Assembly (NCBI RefSeq): GCF_003596335.1 | Contig: NZ_QZCH01000001.1 | Coordinates: 524,484 to 588,483, forward strand | DNA length: 64,000 bases | DNA from: Motilimonas pumila | GTDB lineage: Bacteria > Pseudomonadota > Gammaproteobacteria > Enterobacterales > CBDFNC01 | Direction of reading: 5' to 3' | Shown here: piece by piece, positions 56,319 through 64,000 of the stretch | Layout: each line of letters begins with the position of its first letter | Position numbering within the stretch: the stretch's first letter is position 1 | Notes under the pieces: generated by a model | What the model saw: only the letters and a program-made list of their open reading frames with translations | What the model was told of the DNA's origin: nothing | Databases searched by the model: none | Translations under genes and position numbers: made by a program

Positions 56319-57620
56319 TTATAGCACTAGGTTCGCCACCACAAAACCTAACAGCACGGAGACAGTAATCGTGACGACACCTGGGATGACAAACGGATGA
56401 TTAAACACAGCTTTACCGATACGTGTAGATCCTGTGTCATCCATTTCTACCGCAGCCAGTAAAGTAGGGTAAGTAGGCAATACAAACAATGCACTGACCG
56501 CAGCAAAAGACGCCAATGCTGCCTCAGGGCTAACTCCCAGAGCCAGCGCCGATGGAATGAGCGCAGCGGTGGTGGCGGCTTGAGAATACAGCAGCATACT
56601 GGCAAAAAATAACACTACGGCTAAGGTCCACGGATGATCCGTTAAAATGCCACCCGCCAACTCTTTAATGCCATCGATATGATTAGAAACGAAAGTGTCT
56701 CCTAGCCAAGCCACGCCTAATACACAAATACAAGCGCTCATGCCCGACTTAAACGTTGCCGCGTTAAGTACGGCAGAAGTATCAATTTTGGTCCAAAAAG
56801 CAATGATGGTAGCAGCAGTGAGCATAAACACCATAATGGCTTCATTACGCGGCAACACTGGGTTTTCAATCAGCCCCACGGTGTCGCTAATAGCCGTGGC
56901 GTATATCACGACGGCAAGAATCGACAGTAAGAAGATCACAACTGACGTTTTTGCCCCAGGCTTTATCTCAACCTTCTGATTACCTTTAAGTTTAACCAGC
57001 CCCTTTTCGAGACGCGCTTGATAAACCTCATCGTCCGCTAACTCTTTGCCCATAAATTGAGCGACAAAAGCGCCGACCATACAAGCGATAAAAGTAGTGG
57101 GGATACAGATCAGCAAAATTTGCAGATAACTCACCTGATACTTCTCCAGCATGCCACTCATCATCACTAATGCCGCTGAAATAGGAGAAGCCGTAATGGC
57201 GATTTGCGAGGCAACCACGGCAATACTCAGTGGCCGCGATGGACGAATACCCTGCTCTTTCGCGACCTCAGCAATCACGGGTAAGGTAGAAAACGCAGTG
57301 TGGCCCGTGCCCGCAAAGAGTGTCATGACGTAAGTGACCACCGGCGCTAAAAAGGTCACTTGTTTGGGATTGCTTCGCAGCACCTTTTCCGCTAGCGACA
57401 CTAAATAATCAAGCCCACCCGCCACTTGCATCGCCGCAATAGCCGCGATCACCGACATGATAATTAAAATCACATCAATGGGTATAGTGCCAGGCGTCAT
57501 ACCAAACCCTAAGGTCAGTACCAATACGCCTAACCCACCCGCAAAGCCAATGCCAATGCCGCCTAACCGCGCGCCAAGGAAAATCGCCGCCAGTACTACC
57601 AACAGCTCAATCATGACCAT
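56319..57620 (-). CDS. dcuA: Anaerobic C4-dicarboxylate transporter DcuA
   Basis: A 433-residue membrane protein with 10-12 transmembrane helices, an antiporter of fumarate, aspartate, malate and succinate. LLVVLAAIFLGARLGGIGIGFAGGLGVLVL at the N-terminus is the DcuA/DcuB start, and PVVTYVMTLFAGTGHTAFSTLPVIAEVAKEQGIRPSRPLS is the signature stretch. It is adjacent to and downstream of aspA (48 bp), the pair allowing aspartate uptake and conversion to fumarate in anaerobic respiration. The third codon is also Met, so the start could be two codons later. Confidence 0.96.
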   Translation of the reverse strand: MVMIELLVVLAAIFLGARLGGIGIGFAGGLGVLVLTLGFGMTPGTIPIDVILIIMSVIAAIAAMQVAGGLDYLVSLAEKVLRSNPKQVTFLAPVVTYVMTLFAGTGHTAFSTLPVIAEVAKEQGIRPSRPLSIAVVASQIAITASPISAALVMMSGMLEKYQVSYLQILLICIPTTFIACMVGAFVAQFMGKELADDEVYQARLEKGLVKLKGNQKVEIKPGAKTSVVIFLLSILAVVIYATAISDTVGLIENPVLPRNEAIMVFMLTAATIIAFWTKIDTSAVLNAATFKSGMSACICVLGVAWLGDTFVSNHIDGIKELAGGILTDHPWTLAVVLFFASMLLYSQAATTAALIPSALALGVSPEAALASFAAVSALFVLPTYPTLLAAVEMDDTGSTRIGKAVFNHPFVIPGVVTITVSVLLGFVVANLVL

Positions 57621-57668
57621 AATGGCCCCCTTTAATTAGTCAGTTAAAATTGCCCGTTTCTTTGCCCG

Positions 57669-59120
57669 TTACTTGTGTAATTTCGCGGTGTATTGTGGAT
57701 GTTTTAAATTTTCCACCGACAAGATTTGGTCCAGTTCTTGCTCGCTTAATAAGCCTAGTTCAAGCACCACTTCACGCACAGATTTGCCCGATTGCGCGCA
57801 GATTTTACCCACCTTATCGCCATTGTGATGACCAATAAACGGGTTCAGATAAGTCACAATGCCAATCGAGTTTAAAACATAAGACAAACACACTTCTGGA
57901 TTGGCAGTAATGCCCACCACACATTTATCTCGTAACGAATAACAGGCGTTTCTCAGTAAACTGAGTGACTCAAACAGTGATTGCGCGATAACAGGCTCCA
58001 TCACGTTTAACTGCAGCTGGCCACCTTCTGCCGCCATGGTAATGGTTAAGTCGTTACCACAGACTTTAAAACACACTTGGTTCACCACTTCAGGGATCAC
58101 GGGGTTAACCTTAGCTGGCATAATCGACGAACCGGCTTGCATTTCAGGCAGGTTAATTTCGTTAAAGCCTGCTCTTGGGCCTGAGCTCAGCAAACGTAAG
58201 TCGTTACAGATTTTAGAAAGCTTTACAGCACTGCGTTTGAGGGCGCCAGACAAAATGACGTAAGCGCCGCAATCTGATGTCGCTTCGACCAAGTCTTCGG
58301 CTGCAACAAACTCAAATCCGGTCACTTCAGCCAGCTTATTAATGGCCAACTGAGAATATTCTTTTGGCGTATTTAGCCCAGTACCAATCGCCGTTGCGCC
58401 TAAGTTGACTTCTAGCAGCAGCTGCTGACATCGACAAATGGTTTTAATTTCTTCGTTTAAGGTAACGGCAAAGGCGTGAAACTCTTGACCTAGCGTCATC
58501 GGCACAGCATCTTGCAGCTGAGTTCGTCCCATTTTAAGCACGTCATCAAACTCATGCGCTTTTTGATTAAGGCTGTGTTGCAAGTCTTTTATGGCCTCCA
58601 ACAAGCTCTGAGTGTATTCATACAAGGCGACACGAAAACCGGTAGGGTAGGCATCGTTGGTAGACTGACACTTATTAACGTGATCGTTTGGGTTAATAAA
58701 GTCATATTCGCCTTTTTCACGCCCGGCAATCTCCAACGCAATATTGGCAATCACTTCATTGGTGTTCATGTTCACCGAAGTACCCGCCCCCCCCTGAAAC
58801 GCGTCCACTTTAAACTGGTCAAATCCAAACTGGTGCGTCAGCATATGGTCACAAGCTCGCACAATATAATTCGCAATCTCCTGAGGAATGGTTCCTAACT
58901 CACCATTCGCCAACGCCGCGGCTTTTTTTGTTTGCACCATGCCAACGATAAACTCCGGCGTATCGGAAATGGTTTGGCCACTGATTGCAAAATTATTCAT
59001 TGCTCGCTGAGTGTGTACCCCATAATATGCCTCATGAGGGATCTGTAATTCCCCTAATAAATCTTTTTCTACACGAAACGAATCAAGTGGCGATGGGTGT
59101 TTATCTATATGCTGACTCAT
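57669..59120 (-). CDS. aspA: Aspartate ammonia-lyase (aspartase)
   Basis: A 483-residue enzyme converting L-aspartate to fumarate and ammonia. It has the fumarase/aspartase signature [11 protein letters not shown] with the catalytic serine loop, [22 protein letters not shown] at the N-terminus, and [21 protein letters not shown]. The length is a few residues longer than E. coli AspA (478). It precedes dcuA in one leftward operon. I could not identify an FNR or CRP box in the 153-bp region shared with divergent cutA. Confidence 0.97.
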   Translation of the reverse strand: MSQHIDKHPSPLDSFRVEKDLLGELQIPHEAYYGVHTQRAMNNFAISGQTISDTPEFIVGMVQTKKAAALANGELGTIPQEIANYIVRACDHMLTHQFGFDQFKVDAFQGGAGTSVNMNTNEVIANIALEIAGREKGEYDFINPNDHVNKCQSTNDAYPTGFRVALYEYTQSLLEAIKDLQHSLNQKAHEFDDVLKMGRTQLQDAVPMTLGQEFHAFAVTLNEEIKTICRCQQLLLEVNLGATAIGTGLNTPKEYSQLAINKLAEVTGFEFVAAEDLVEATSDCGAYVILSGALKRSAVKLSKICNDLRLLSSGPRAGFNEINLPEMQAGSSIMPAKVNPVIPEVVNQVCFKVCGNDLTITMAAEGGQLQLNVMEPVIAQSLFESLSLLRNACYSLRDKCVVGITANPEVCLSYVLNSIGIVTYLNPFIGHHNGDKVGKICAQSGKSVREVVLELGLLSEQELDQILSVENLKHPQYTAKLHK

Positions 59121-59273
59121 ACAACTAACTCCTTGCTCACAGAAGAAAAAATTCGACTTTACTGGCTCAGCCTAGCCCAGTAAGTTAGAAACTGACATAA
59201 GTATTTACCCTTACAAATTAAAGGGCTTTAAAAGTTTGTTAACTCGATCTATTTTCGCCCAAGGCAGGTAACA

Positions 59274-59591
59274 ATGAACGAAGACTACATCATGGTTTTG
59301 TGCAGCGCGCCAGACAGCACAGAAGCAGAAAATATCGCCGAGCAAATACTAGAGCAAAAATTAGCCGCCTGCATTACAATGCAACCCAATGTGTACTCGT
59401 TTTATCATTGGCACGGTGAAGTACAAAAAGATCGTGAAGTGTTAATGATGATAAAAACTCGCGGCCAATTATTTGATGAGCTTAATCAAGCGATTAAACG
59501 TATGCACAGTTATGAAACGCCAGAAATCATCGCTTTACCTGTTAAAGACGGTGACCGCCAGTACTTATCATGGATAGACCAGGTAACCTAA
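59274..59591 (+). CDS. cutA: Divalent-cation tolerance protein CutA
   Basis: A 105-residue trimeric protein of the CutA1 family, implicated in copper tolerance and in E. coli located upstream of dsbD as here. It carries VLCSAPDSTEAENIAEQILEQKLAACI, NVYSFYHWHGEVQKDREVLMMIKT and HSYETPEIIALP, all canonical. Its ATG follows CAAGGCAGGTAAC. dsbD begins two bases after its stop. Confidence 0.96.
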   Translation: MNEDYIMVLCSAPDSTEAENIAEQILEQKLAACITMQPNVYSFYHWHGEVQKDREVLMMIKTRGQLFDELNQAIKRMHSYETPEIIALPVKDGDRQYLSWIDQVT

Positions 59592-59593
59592 AT

Positions 59594-61363
59594 ATGCGCA
59601 GTTTGCTTATTTTTCTTTTTGCTTGTTGGGCCAATATCAACCAAGTGAATGCCGCGGATCCTTTCGCAGCTAAAAGCCAAACCCCGTTTGACCAAGGCCA
59701 AACCGAATTTCTCAGCGTCGAGCAAGCATTCGAGTTTTCTTCTTTACAGCAAGGTAATCAACTTACTTTGTTTTGGCGTGTGACGCCTGAACACTACTTG
59801 TACCAACACCAATTTGAATTCAGTGTAAACGGCGCGCAATTTACCCAGCCAACATTACCCGCAGGTAAACCTTATCAAGACGAGTACTTTGGCGAAGTAG
59901 TGATTTACGATACAGACGTCAGTATCACGGTAGACATTAGCCAAGTCAGTGACAATGGTACGTTAGCCGTCACCTATCAGGGGTGCGCAAAAGCCGGTTT
60001 GTGTTACCCACCCGAAACTAAAGACATTCCGCTAGACCCTATCTCTGGTGAAACCGTAACGTCCTCAAGCAATACTGCAAATACGACGGCGACTGGCAGT
60101 AGCCAAGCCTCAGAGCAAGGCCAGTTAGCCGATTTACTAAGCGAACAAAGTTTAGCCATTAGCTTAGCGTTATTTTTTGTGCTTGGGCTTGGGTTAGCAT
60201 TTACTCCCTGCGTATTCCCTATGTACCCCATTTTGTCCGGCATTATCGTCGGCCAGAAACAACCGTTGAACAGTCGTCGTAGCTTTTTATTAGCCATGAG
60301 CTATGTGCAAGGCATGGCACTCACATATACCCTACTAGGCTTAGTCGTTGCTTCTGCTGGAATGCAATACCAAGCCGCGTTTCAACACCCGGTGGTGTTA
60401 ATTGGCTTAGCCATCTTGTTTACCGTGTTGGCCGCAGCCATGTTTGGCGCCTTCAACCTACAACTGCCCAGTACTCTCACCAACAAGTTGAATCAATTAA
60501 GTGGTCAGCAACAAGGCGGTAACAGCAAAGGCGTGTTTGTAATGGGCATGATCTCGGGTCTCGTCTGCTCACCTTGTACGACAGCACCGCTTTCTGGCGT
60601 ACTCTTGTACGTGGCAAGCTCAGGCGATCTCGTCATTGGCGGCGCAGTCTTGTATGCCTTGAGTTTAGGCATGGGATTGCCATTATTGGTTCTTGGCGCT
60701 TCCGGTGGCCGCTTCTTACCAAAAGCTGGCGTCTGGATGCAGCACATAAAAGTGGTGTTTGGCTTCCTCTTACTCAGCGTGTCAGTCATGATGTTAGGCC
60801 GCTTTATTGCTGACGAGATAAGTTTACTGCTTTACGCGGGCCTCGCCTTGGCCCTGCTGGTGTATTTGGCGATGGCGAGTCGTCGTAGCCAGAGTAAACA
60901 TAAAACTTGGCACGTACTGGCGCTTATGTTGGCCTTAGCCGCTACAGCAGGTGTGACATATCAACAATGGCCTTCGGCAGAGCTGCGCAATATTAAACAG
61001 CGCTTCGTGCAGGTAAACAATACCGAGCAGTTAGCAGCACAACTTGCCCTCGCTAAAGCCAACCAACAAGCGGTAATGTTAGACTTTTACGCGGATTGGT
61101 GCGTGGCCTGTAAAGACTTTGAAAAAGATGCGTTTGCCAACCTGCAAGTACAAGCGCAACTTGCCAATGTGGTGTTGATCCAAGCCGACGTGACTAAAAA
61201 CAATAAAGCGCACCAAGCCATGTTAGCTGAGCTGTCGATCTTGGGTTTACCGAGCATCTTGTTTTATGACGCTCAAGGCCAAGCATTAGATAACGCGAGG
61301 GTGACTGGCTTTATGCCAGCGGCTGCGTTTTTAGCTCACCTAAAACAGTATCAGGTGCAATGA
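59594..61363 (+). CDS. dsbD: Thiol:disulfide interchange protein DsbD
   Basis: A 589-residue inner-membrane protein passing electrons from cytosolic thioredoxin to periplasmic DsbC, DsbG and cytochrome c maturation. A signal peptide is followed by the periplasmic alpha domain with its cysteine pair (GCAKAGLCYPP), eight transmembrane helices with the redox cysteines in FTPCVFPMYPIL and GLVCSPCTTAPL, and a C-terminal thioredoxin-like gamma domain with W-C503-V-A-C506. The start at 59594 begins MRSLLIFLF. An in-frame start at 59570 lies inside cutA and would spoil the signal peptide. The stop overlaps the lysR start as ATGA. Confidence 0.97.
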   Translation: MRSLLIFLFACWANINQVNAADPFAAKSQTPFDQGQTEFLSVEQAFEFSSLQQGNQLTLFWRVTPEHYLYQHQFEFSVNGAQFTQPTLPAGKPYQDEYFGEVVIYDTDVSITVDISQVSDNGTLAVTYQGCAKAGLCYPPETKDIPLDPISGETVTSSSNTANTTATGSSQASEQGQLADLLSEQSLAISLALFFVLGLGLAFTPCVFPMYPILSGIIVGQKQPLNSRRSFLLAMSYVQGMALTYTLLGLVVASAGMQYQAAFQHPVVLIGLAILFTVLAAAMFGAFNLQLPSTLTNKLNQLSGQQQGGNSKGVFVMGMISGLVCSPCTTAPLSGVLLYVASSGDLVIGGAVLYALSLGMGLPLLVLGASGGRFLPKAGVWMQHIKVVFGFLLLSVSVMMLGRFIADEISLLLYAGLALALLVYLAMASRRSQSKHKTWHVLALMLALAATAGVTYQQWPSAELRNIKQRFVQVNNTEQLAAQLALAKANQQAVMLDFYADWCVACKDFEKDAFANLQVQAQLANVVLIQADVTKNNKAHQAMLAELSILGLPSILFYDAQGQALDNARVTGFMPAAAFLAHLKQYQVQ

Positions 61364-62274
61364 CCGACAAACTCAGACATATCAACCTGAACCTCGTCGT
61401 TAGCTTGCATTTACTGCTGCAAGAGCGCAGCGTTACTCGGGCTGCTCAGCGTCAACACATAACGCAATCGGCCATGAGTAAAAACTTGGCTAAATTGCGA
61501 CAAGCGCTGAATGACCCGCTATTGCTAAAAGACGGCAATGACTTAATCGTCACAGACAAAGCCCTAGCGCTGGCGCCAGAAGTTGCCCATGTGGTGCAGC
61601 GACTTGATGTATTGTTTAGTCCGACACAATTTTCGCCGGCGGACTGCCGGCAAGAATTCACCATTGCTGCGACAGATTACGTCAGCGAATACGTTTTACC
61701 AAAAGCCCTGGCGTGCATTTATCAAGAAGCGCCTCACATCAGTATTGATGTCACGCATTGGGATCAACACACTTACCAAGCACTGAAGCAAGGCAGCGTA
61801 GATTTGGGCACCACGGTACAAGATCATCAACTTGCCGATATTCACGCCAGCCATATTAATCGCGATCATTACGTTTGCATCATGCGCCAAACTCACCCTT
61901 TGGCACAGCAAGCGAGCTTATCACTGAGTGAATTTACCGCCTATCACCACGCACTCATTACCACCGGGGCCGACAAGGCTCAAGCTATCGATAAAGCTTT
62001 GCATCAGGTAGGACACCATCGCAAAATTCGATTACGAGTAAGCTCTTATCCCTCTGCCTTAAATATGGTGGCGCAAACCGATTTGTTGCTCACCCTTCCG
62101 GCGCATATTGCAGAGCGCTTAGCCGCAGAACACCAAGTCGTGATCAAGCCACTGCCAATAAAAGTGCCCGAGTTTGATTGCACCTTACAATGGCACCACC
62201 GTAACCACCAAGATCCCGCCCATCGCTGGTTTCGTCAGCGCTTATACCAATTAATCAAACAGCAAGCGGATTAG
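61360..62274 (+). CDS. LysR-family transcriptional regulator
   Basis: A 304-residue LysR-type regulator. The N-terminal winged HTH is at about residues 6-65 (HLLLQERSVTRAAQRQHITQSAMSKNLAKLR). The C-terminal effector-binding domain starts at about 90 with EFTIAATDYVSEYVLP. The phrase ALNDPLLLKDG is a LeuO/NodD-type subgroup feature. It is translationally coupled to dsbD (ATGA overlap), so it may be co-transcribed with cutA-dsbD. Target genes are unknown. Confidence 0.9.
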   Translation: MTDKLRHINLNLVVSLHLLLQERSVTRAAQRQHITQSAMSKNLAKLRQALNDPLLLKDGNDLIVTDKALALAPEVAHVVQRLDVLFSPTQFSPADCRQEFTIAATDYVSEYVLPKALACIYQEAPHISIDVTHWDQHTYQALKQGSVDLGTTVQDHQLADIHASHINRDHYVCIMRQTHPLAQQASLSLSEFTAYHHALITTGADKAQAIDKALHQVGHHRKIRLRVSSYPSALNMVAQTDLLLTLPAHIAERLAAEHQVVIKPLPIKVPEFDCTLQWHHRNHQDPAHRWFRQRLYQLIKQQAD

Positions 62275-62421
62275 CTGATAATTGCGCCGCGCATTTAAAC
62301 CGAGTTAAGCCTTTAACTAACACATTCCAAATAAGACTCAGCCTAAGTCTTAATAGTCATTTTTGAAATACCCTATCTCCCACTACACTTGACGCTAATT
62401 CCTATTTACCGTTACCCGTCA

Positions 62422-63033
62422 ATGAGCGAAATTTTACTGACCCTGTTACTCGTTAATTTCATCGGCATGATGAGCCCAGGCCCCGACATGATGATGATCA
62501 TCCGTTATGGCAGCACAGGCGCTAAACGCGCCACATTTTGCTGCTTGTTTGGCATCATGACAGGCTTGTGCATTCATTTACTGCTGGCAATATTTGGCGT
62601 GTCACTCTTGATTTCACAAAGTCCATTGCTGTTTAGCGTGGTGAAATACACCGGCGCGGCTTACCTTATCTACCTCGGTATTAAAGCTTGGCGCAGCCAG
62701 TCTCAAAATATTAGTAACGTCACTCATGGCCCGGTCAAAGCCAGCAGCGCATATTTTGAAGGCTTATGCTGTAATTTGCTCAACCCAAAAGTATTGTTGG
62801 TGCTTGTGGCCATGTTTTCGCAGCTGATTGCGCCAGATACCTCAACCGGGAATAAACTCATTATCGCTTTCAGTTTGGCCTTAGAAAGCATCGTGATATG
62901 GGCATTATTTGTGCGCTTATTGTATTCCGGCTGGCTCAACCAGTGGTTACAAAAACACCAAAAGAGAATTAATAAGGTGGCGGGTGGAGCCTTAGTGAGC
63001 CTAGGCTCTTTGGTAGGGATACAATTATCTTAA
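62422..63033 (+). CDS. LysE/RhtB-family amino-acid exporter
   Basis: A 203-residue membrane protein with six predicted transmembrane helices. The N-terminal LLLVNFIGMMSPGPDMMMIIRYG is the LysE/RhtB signature, with the conserved S-P-G-P-D. GAAYLIYLGIKAWRS and GLCCNLLNPKVLLVLVAMFSQ are also typical. Members export amino acids or homoserine lactones; the specific substrate is unknown. The ATG at 62422 is used, since a TTG extension at 62389 would displace the signature from the N-terminus. Confidence 0.92.
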   Translation: MSEILLTLLLVNFIGMMSPGPDMMMIIRYGSTGAKRATFCCLFGIMTGLCIHLLLAIFGVSLLISQSPLLFSVVKYTGAAYLIYLGIKAWRSQSQNISNVTHGPVKASSAYFEGLCCNLLNPKVLLVLVAMFSQLIAPDTSTGNKLIIAFSLALESIVIWALFVRLLYSGWLNQWLQKHQKRINKVAGGALVSLGSLVGIQLS

Positions 63034-63133
63034 CCGAATAATGTGACCTAAGTGCTATACCAAAGTCTTATAGCTACTGACTCAATTGACCAAAAGTTCA
63101 GTTGGTGTTAGCGTGAGTTCAGTCTATAGAAGC

Positions 63134-63784
63134 ATGGAACTCACCATGGAGCCGAGCTACAACATCGTCATTGCTGACGACCACCCTTTGTTTCGAAATG
63201 CCTTATACCAAGCCGTGCATATGGCAGTCAGCGATGCCAACTTGCTTGAGGCCGATACCATAGATGGTTTGTTGCAGTTGCTGGAACAAAGCGCTGAGGT
63301 AGACTTGCTTTTGCTCGACTTGAAAATGCCTGGCGCCAACGGCTTTTCTGGCTTGACTCACTTACGCGGTTTATACCCAGACTTGCCAATAGTGGTTGTG
63401 TCTGCCAGCGAAGAAGAGTCGGTGATAAAAAAAGCCATGCAACTCGGGGCAATGGGCTTTATTCCAAAATCCTCACCGATGAAGCAGTTGGTCACCGCGC
63501 TCAATCAAATTTTAGACGGTGAAGGTTGGTTGCCAGAAGGCATCGATTTATCAGCCTCTAGCCCGCAAGAGCCCGGATTAGCGGAAAAGATATCTTTGTT
63601 GACGCCGCAGCAATATCGCGTGTTAGTAATGCTCAACGAAGGGTTGTTAAATAAACAGATCGCCTTTGAGCTAGGCGTGTCAGAAGCCACAATCAAAGCC
63701 CACGTAACAGCCATTTTCCGTAAGCTAGAAGTCAGTAATCGCACTCAAGCTGTGATTGCGTTGCAACAATTGGAAGTGGATTAA
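63134..63784 (+). CDS. NarL/LuxR-type response regulator
   Basis: A 216-residue two-domain response regulator. The receiver domain (about 8-125) has IVIADDHPLFRNAL at the acidic pocket, the phosphoacceptor Asp62 in LLLLDLKMPGANGFSGL, and VVVSASEEE and GFIPKSSPMKQL, with the conserved Lys. The C-terminal LuxR HTH is LTPQQYRVLVMLNEGLLNKQIAFELGVSEATIKAHVTAIFRKL. I took the ATG at 63134; an ATG at 63146 (four codons later) is equally possible. No histidine kinase gene lies in the window, so its partner is unknown. Confidence 0.9.
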   Translation: MELTMEPSYNIVIADDHPLFRNALYQAVHMAVSDANLLEADTIDGLLQLLEQSAEVDLLLLDLKMPGANGFSGLTHLRGLYPDLPIVVVSASEEESVIKKAMQLGAMGFIPKSSPMKQLVTALNQILDGEGWLPEGIDLSASSPQEPGLAEKISLLTPQQYRVLVMLNEGLLNKQIAFELGVSEATIKAHVTAIFRKLEVSNRTQAVIALQQLEVD

Positions 63785-63904
63785 CCTTCATGCCAAAAGC
63801 CATGTGAAAAACTCGGCGACCCAAGCTTCAATCCACTATATTATTACCCCATAAATGAGGTTAATAAAAAGGTAACTATTCACCCGCGAGCTATTGACGT
63901 CTGT

Positions 63905-64000
63905 TTATGCTAAAAATGCTGGCGTCTGATAATCCACTTTGAGCATATGATGCTCAACAATTTCACGCAGCCAGCTATAGGCAGAAAGCTGCTGAAGTTT
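63905..64000 (-). CDS. 3' end of an unidentified leftward gene (partial)
   Basis: The minus strand is open from the window edge to a TAA at 63905-63907, coding for 31 residues ending in YSWLREIVEHHMLKVDYQTPAFLA. Aromatic and charged residues and normal codon use suggest a real C-terminus, but it is too short to name. It converges on the response regulator gene. Confidence 0.5.
   Translation of the reverse strand, partial: KLQQLSAYSWLREIVEHHMLKVDYQTPAFLA

Overview
The window is a contiguous stretch of a marine-type gammaproteobacterial chromosome (Alteromonadales/Vibrionales-like; I cannot name the genus). The evidence is the gene content and order: a nudE / yrfG / hslR-hslO / pckA backbone as in enterics, a complete gspC-N type II secretion operon, mtlADR, groESL next to fxsA, dcuA-aspA-cutA-dsbD, and a large secreted GH18 chitinase. 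aspA, dcuA and dsbD together suggest a facultative anaerobe. No tRNA, rRNA, CRISPR array, IS element or prophage gene was seen.

Left part (1-9.5 kb): a lipoprotein, a Rossmann-fold oxidoreductase, and a TetR repressor divergent from a two-gene RND efflux system with a perfect 16-bp operator-like inverted repeat between them. Then follow a small DUF4250 protein, trxC, an SNF-family Na+-dependent transporter and a zinc-ribbon protein. From 9.47 to 10.34 kb there is a gene-free, AT-rich leader with an 8-bp tandem repeat and a terminator-like hairpin just upstream of mtlA. mtlA-mtlD-mtlR (10.3-14.1 kb) is the mannitol PTS operon. cysQ, nudE and yrfG are housekeeping genes.

16.4-27.9 kb is the type II secretion operon, read leftward as gspC-D-E-F-G-H-I-J-K-L-M-N with mostly overlapping genes and a strong terminator after gspN. 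hslR, hslO and pckA follow on the + strand.

31.4-49.0 kb is an AT-rich accessory surface-polysaccharide region. A + strand lipoprotein with a beta-helix half and a polysaccharide-lyase-like half converges on a long leftward set: ugd, wecB, wecC, wzx, wzy, a glycosyltransferase, [CapK/PaaK-like ligase + GT4], hexapeptide acyltransferase, [second ligase + second GT4], a VpsJ-like protein, a WecG-family transferase and a VanZ-like protein. The precursor enzymes predict a uronic-acid-rich polymer (UDP-GlcA, UDP-ManNAcA). The lyase could be its dedicated depolymerase. The duplicated ligase-transferase cassette is the most unusual part of the window. No initiating transferase or Wza/Wzc export machinery is present here.

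Right part (49-64 kb): a 1043-residue chitinase with two chitin-binding modules and a Pro-Thr repeat linker (a likely substrate of the type II system), groEL-groES with a recognisable sigma-32 promoter, a small unknown protein, fxsA, dcuA, aspA, then rightward cutA-dsbD-lysR, a LysE-type exporter, a NarL/LuxR-type response regulator, and the 3' end of an unidentified gene running off the right edge.
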